From Urophycis tenuis (Eukaryota > Chordata > Actinopteri > Gadiformes > Phycidae): 64,000 bases of DNA. The stretch lies in NCBI GenBank assembly GCA_036785325.1, contig JAXIVH010000149.1, forward strand, positions 1-64,000. Reading direction: 5' to 3'. The stretch's first letter is position 1, and each line of letters begins with the position of its first letter. The notes under the pieces are model-generated. The model was not told where the DNA came from and did not search any database. It was given only the letters and a program-made list of their open reading frames with translations. The translations under genes were made by a program, and so were the position numbers. Of this stretch, positions 62,273-64,000 are shown piece after piece.

Positions 62273-64000
62273 CTTACCTCGACCTTACCTCAACAAATGA
62301 TCACTCCTAAAAAAGCTTAAACCCAATACCAATTCCATTTCGGAAACGACACACCTTGAGAATTGATCACTCTCGGGGGGGCCTCCCTTGGGTGAGGGTG
62401 TATAGTGACAATGGCCAGAAACACCCTATGATCCCAGGGTCCACTACTGATGACGTGTCCTAATATTTCGATAGCACGTTTATACTCAAATAGAAATTGA
62501 ATAGAAAAGTCTCACTCCAGCTGTGACTCGTCTTTATTCAAATAAGTAAATATACCAATGCATTGGAAGTACCTTCAATCAAACAAGATTGACCTTCATC
62601 TTGGAACAAAGAAAACCTTTGGGAAAAGGAAAAACAAGTCTATATCTCCAAATCAGCGGTTATATCACAACAAGACAGATAACCATTTCGTTTTACTTCA
62701 TTCTTGGTAATATGGGAAAAGAGAGCTGCGGATGACTAGATATTGGCGAGTGCAACTGCCTTTGATCCCCTATTCAACTACCGAGTCGTTGGATGAGGTG
62801 GGGGGGGTCATCGAGATAACTCTAACGAACCCAACCCTAACCATAGGCCTAACCTTAGCCCTAACCCTAACTCAACCCTAACACTAACCCTTACCTTGGC
62901 CCTAATCTTAACACTAACCTCAACCCCTAACCTTAGCCTTAACACTAACCCTAACCCCTACTCTAACTCTAACCCTAACCCCTACTCTAACTCTAACCCT
63001 AAGCCTACCCTAACCTCCAACACTAACCCTACCCTAACTCTAACGCTAACCCTAACTCTAACCTTTGCCCTAACTTTAGCCCTAACCCTAGCCTCAGCCA
63101 TAACCCTAACCCTTACCTTAGCCCTAACCCTAACCTTAACCCTAACCCTAACCTTGGCCCTAACCTTAACACTAACCTCAAACCTAACCTTAACCCTAAC
63201 CTCAGCCATAACCCTAACCCTAACCTTAGCCCTAACCCTAATTCTAGCCCTAACCCTAATCTTAACCATAACCTTAACCCTAACCTTGGCCCTAACACTT
63301 AACCTAACCTTATCCATAACACTAACCCTAACCTCAACCCTAACCTTAACCCCAATCTCAGCCGTAACCCCAACCCTATCCTTATCCCTAACCTTAAACC
63401 TAACCCTAACCTCAGCCCTAACCTTAACCCTAACCTCAGCCCTCATCTTAACCCTAACCCCTAACCCCTAACCTCTAACCCTAACCCTAACCTTACCCTA
63501 ACCGTAACGCTAACCCTAACCCTTACTGTAACCTTAGCCCTAACCTTAGCCCTAACCGTAACCCTAACCTTAACCCTAACCTTAACCCTAAACCGTAACC
63601 TTATACCTAACCCTAACCTCAGCCCTAACCTTAACCCTAACCGCAACCCCTCCCATTTACTTCAAACCTAACGTTAAGGTTAACTGCTAACTCTACCCCT
63701 AAATCTACCCTAACCTTAACCTACACTTGACATATTGGAGGAAGAAGACAATTACCCAGCATGCATTTCATCCGGAAAACTTTTCACAAAAAAACCCATT
63801 ACCGAAGTACCTACGGCGAGAATAGACTACCCCAAGAAATTGTTGTTTTGGGTGAGGAAAGTAAGCCATTGAGTCTTCTCTAAGGTCAACTTCCTACACA
63901 ATCTCTGTAGTCGCGTGGTGTATGGGGCACAGGAATTGTTATTAACAGGCTGTTCGGCATGGGGTCCTGGAGGGGCCAGGGAGGCAGTGCTTAGTCGCGG
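62273..64000 (+). repeat. Unit 24, short type, cut by the window end
   Basis: The telomere-like block is about 62829-63723. The GC-rich block starts at 63918 and runs off the window. The opening matches units 8 and 14 (gacctt), but ttactgtaac near 63527 and gcgtgg near 63914 match units 15 and 17, so the unit is a mosaic. Confidence 0.9.

Larger units (their letters stand above)
1..64000 (+). repeat. Complex subtelomere-like satellite array, 24 tandem units
   Basis: The whole window apart from one inserted retrotransposon is a head-to-tail array. The same landmarks recur in fixed order and orientation: the junction motif cttacctc, a G-run, a telomere-like hexamer block and a GC-rich block. 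Unit lengths are 2787, 2788, 2781 and 2726 bp (long class) or 2073, 2079 and 2047 bp (short class). All telomere-like blocks show CCCTAA on the + strand, so the nearest telomere is inferred to lie to the left. No array of pure CCCTAA is present, so this is subtelomeric or interstitial rather than terminal. Units appear nearly identical by eye, which points to ongoing homogenisation. An assembly artefact in copy number cannot be excluded from sequence alone. Confidence 0.95.

Noticed and set aside
1..64000. CRISPR array or bacterial operon
   Set aside because: The repeats are kilobase units and telomeric hexamers, not short palindromic repeats with unique spacers. The retrotransposon and telomere motif are eukaryotic.

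Overview
The window is one block of vertebrate-type repetitive DNA, most likely from near a chromosome end, and I see no host protein gene in it. It consists of 24 head-to-tail units of a complex satellite (23 complete, the last cut by the window edge). Each unit carries about 0.87-0.93 kb of degenerate telomere-like hexamers (CCCTAA and relatives on the + strand). The TTAGGG-type telomere motif, an AATAAA polyadenylation signal in the LTR and the style of the retrotransposon point to an animal, probably a fish or other aquatic vertebrate. The species cannot be read from this sequence. If the telomere-like blocks keep their original polarity, the chromosome end lies to the left of the window.

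Units come in two size classes. Thirteen are long (about 2787 bp; three of these are 2726 bp through a 61-bp deletion) and eleven are short (about 2073 bp; three of these are 2047 bp through a 27-bp deletion). The short class lacks a 711-bp segment holding AT-rich microsatellites and two CTCF-like motifs. In order, a long unit contains: about 560 bp of unique sequence with a G-run of variable length; the 711-bp segment; the telomere-like block; about 180 bp of unique sequence; a GC-rich block of about 330 bp with three internal subrepeats; and a junction with clustered splice-donor-like motifs. Unit order and private variants show higher-order repeats: a six-unit block of 14,493 bp present twice in tandem (7648-22140 and 22141-36633), and a two-unit block of 4,861 bp present twice (34561-39421 and 39422-44282). 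Several units are mosaics of the long and short types.

At 45191-50768 one long unit is interrupted by a 5.58-kb Ty3/gypsy-type LTR retrotransposon on the minus strand. It has nearly identical LTRs (290 and 291 bp, one indel), a 4-bp target-site duplication (GAGT), a primer-binding site that fits tRNA-Leu, gag with a zinc knuckle, pol in the order protease, reverse transcriptase, RNase H, integrase, a polypurine tract, and no env. Gag and pol lie in different frames joined by a textbook -1 frameshift heptamer (GGGAAAC) followed by a predicted hairpin. A second, unprogrammed-looking frame change between RNase H and integrase probably makes this copy defective, unless it is a homopolymer sequencing error.

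Almost all open reading frames outside the retrotransposon are artefacts of a six-base repeat kept in register, which gives Leu-Thr type dipeptide runs on one strand and Val-Arg or Gly-Leu runs on the other. The most interesting points are the higher-order and mosaic structure of the array, the CTCF-like pair confined to long units, the possibility of TERRA-like transcription from the GC-rich blocks, and the gag-pol frameshift signal.
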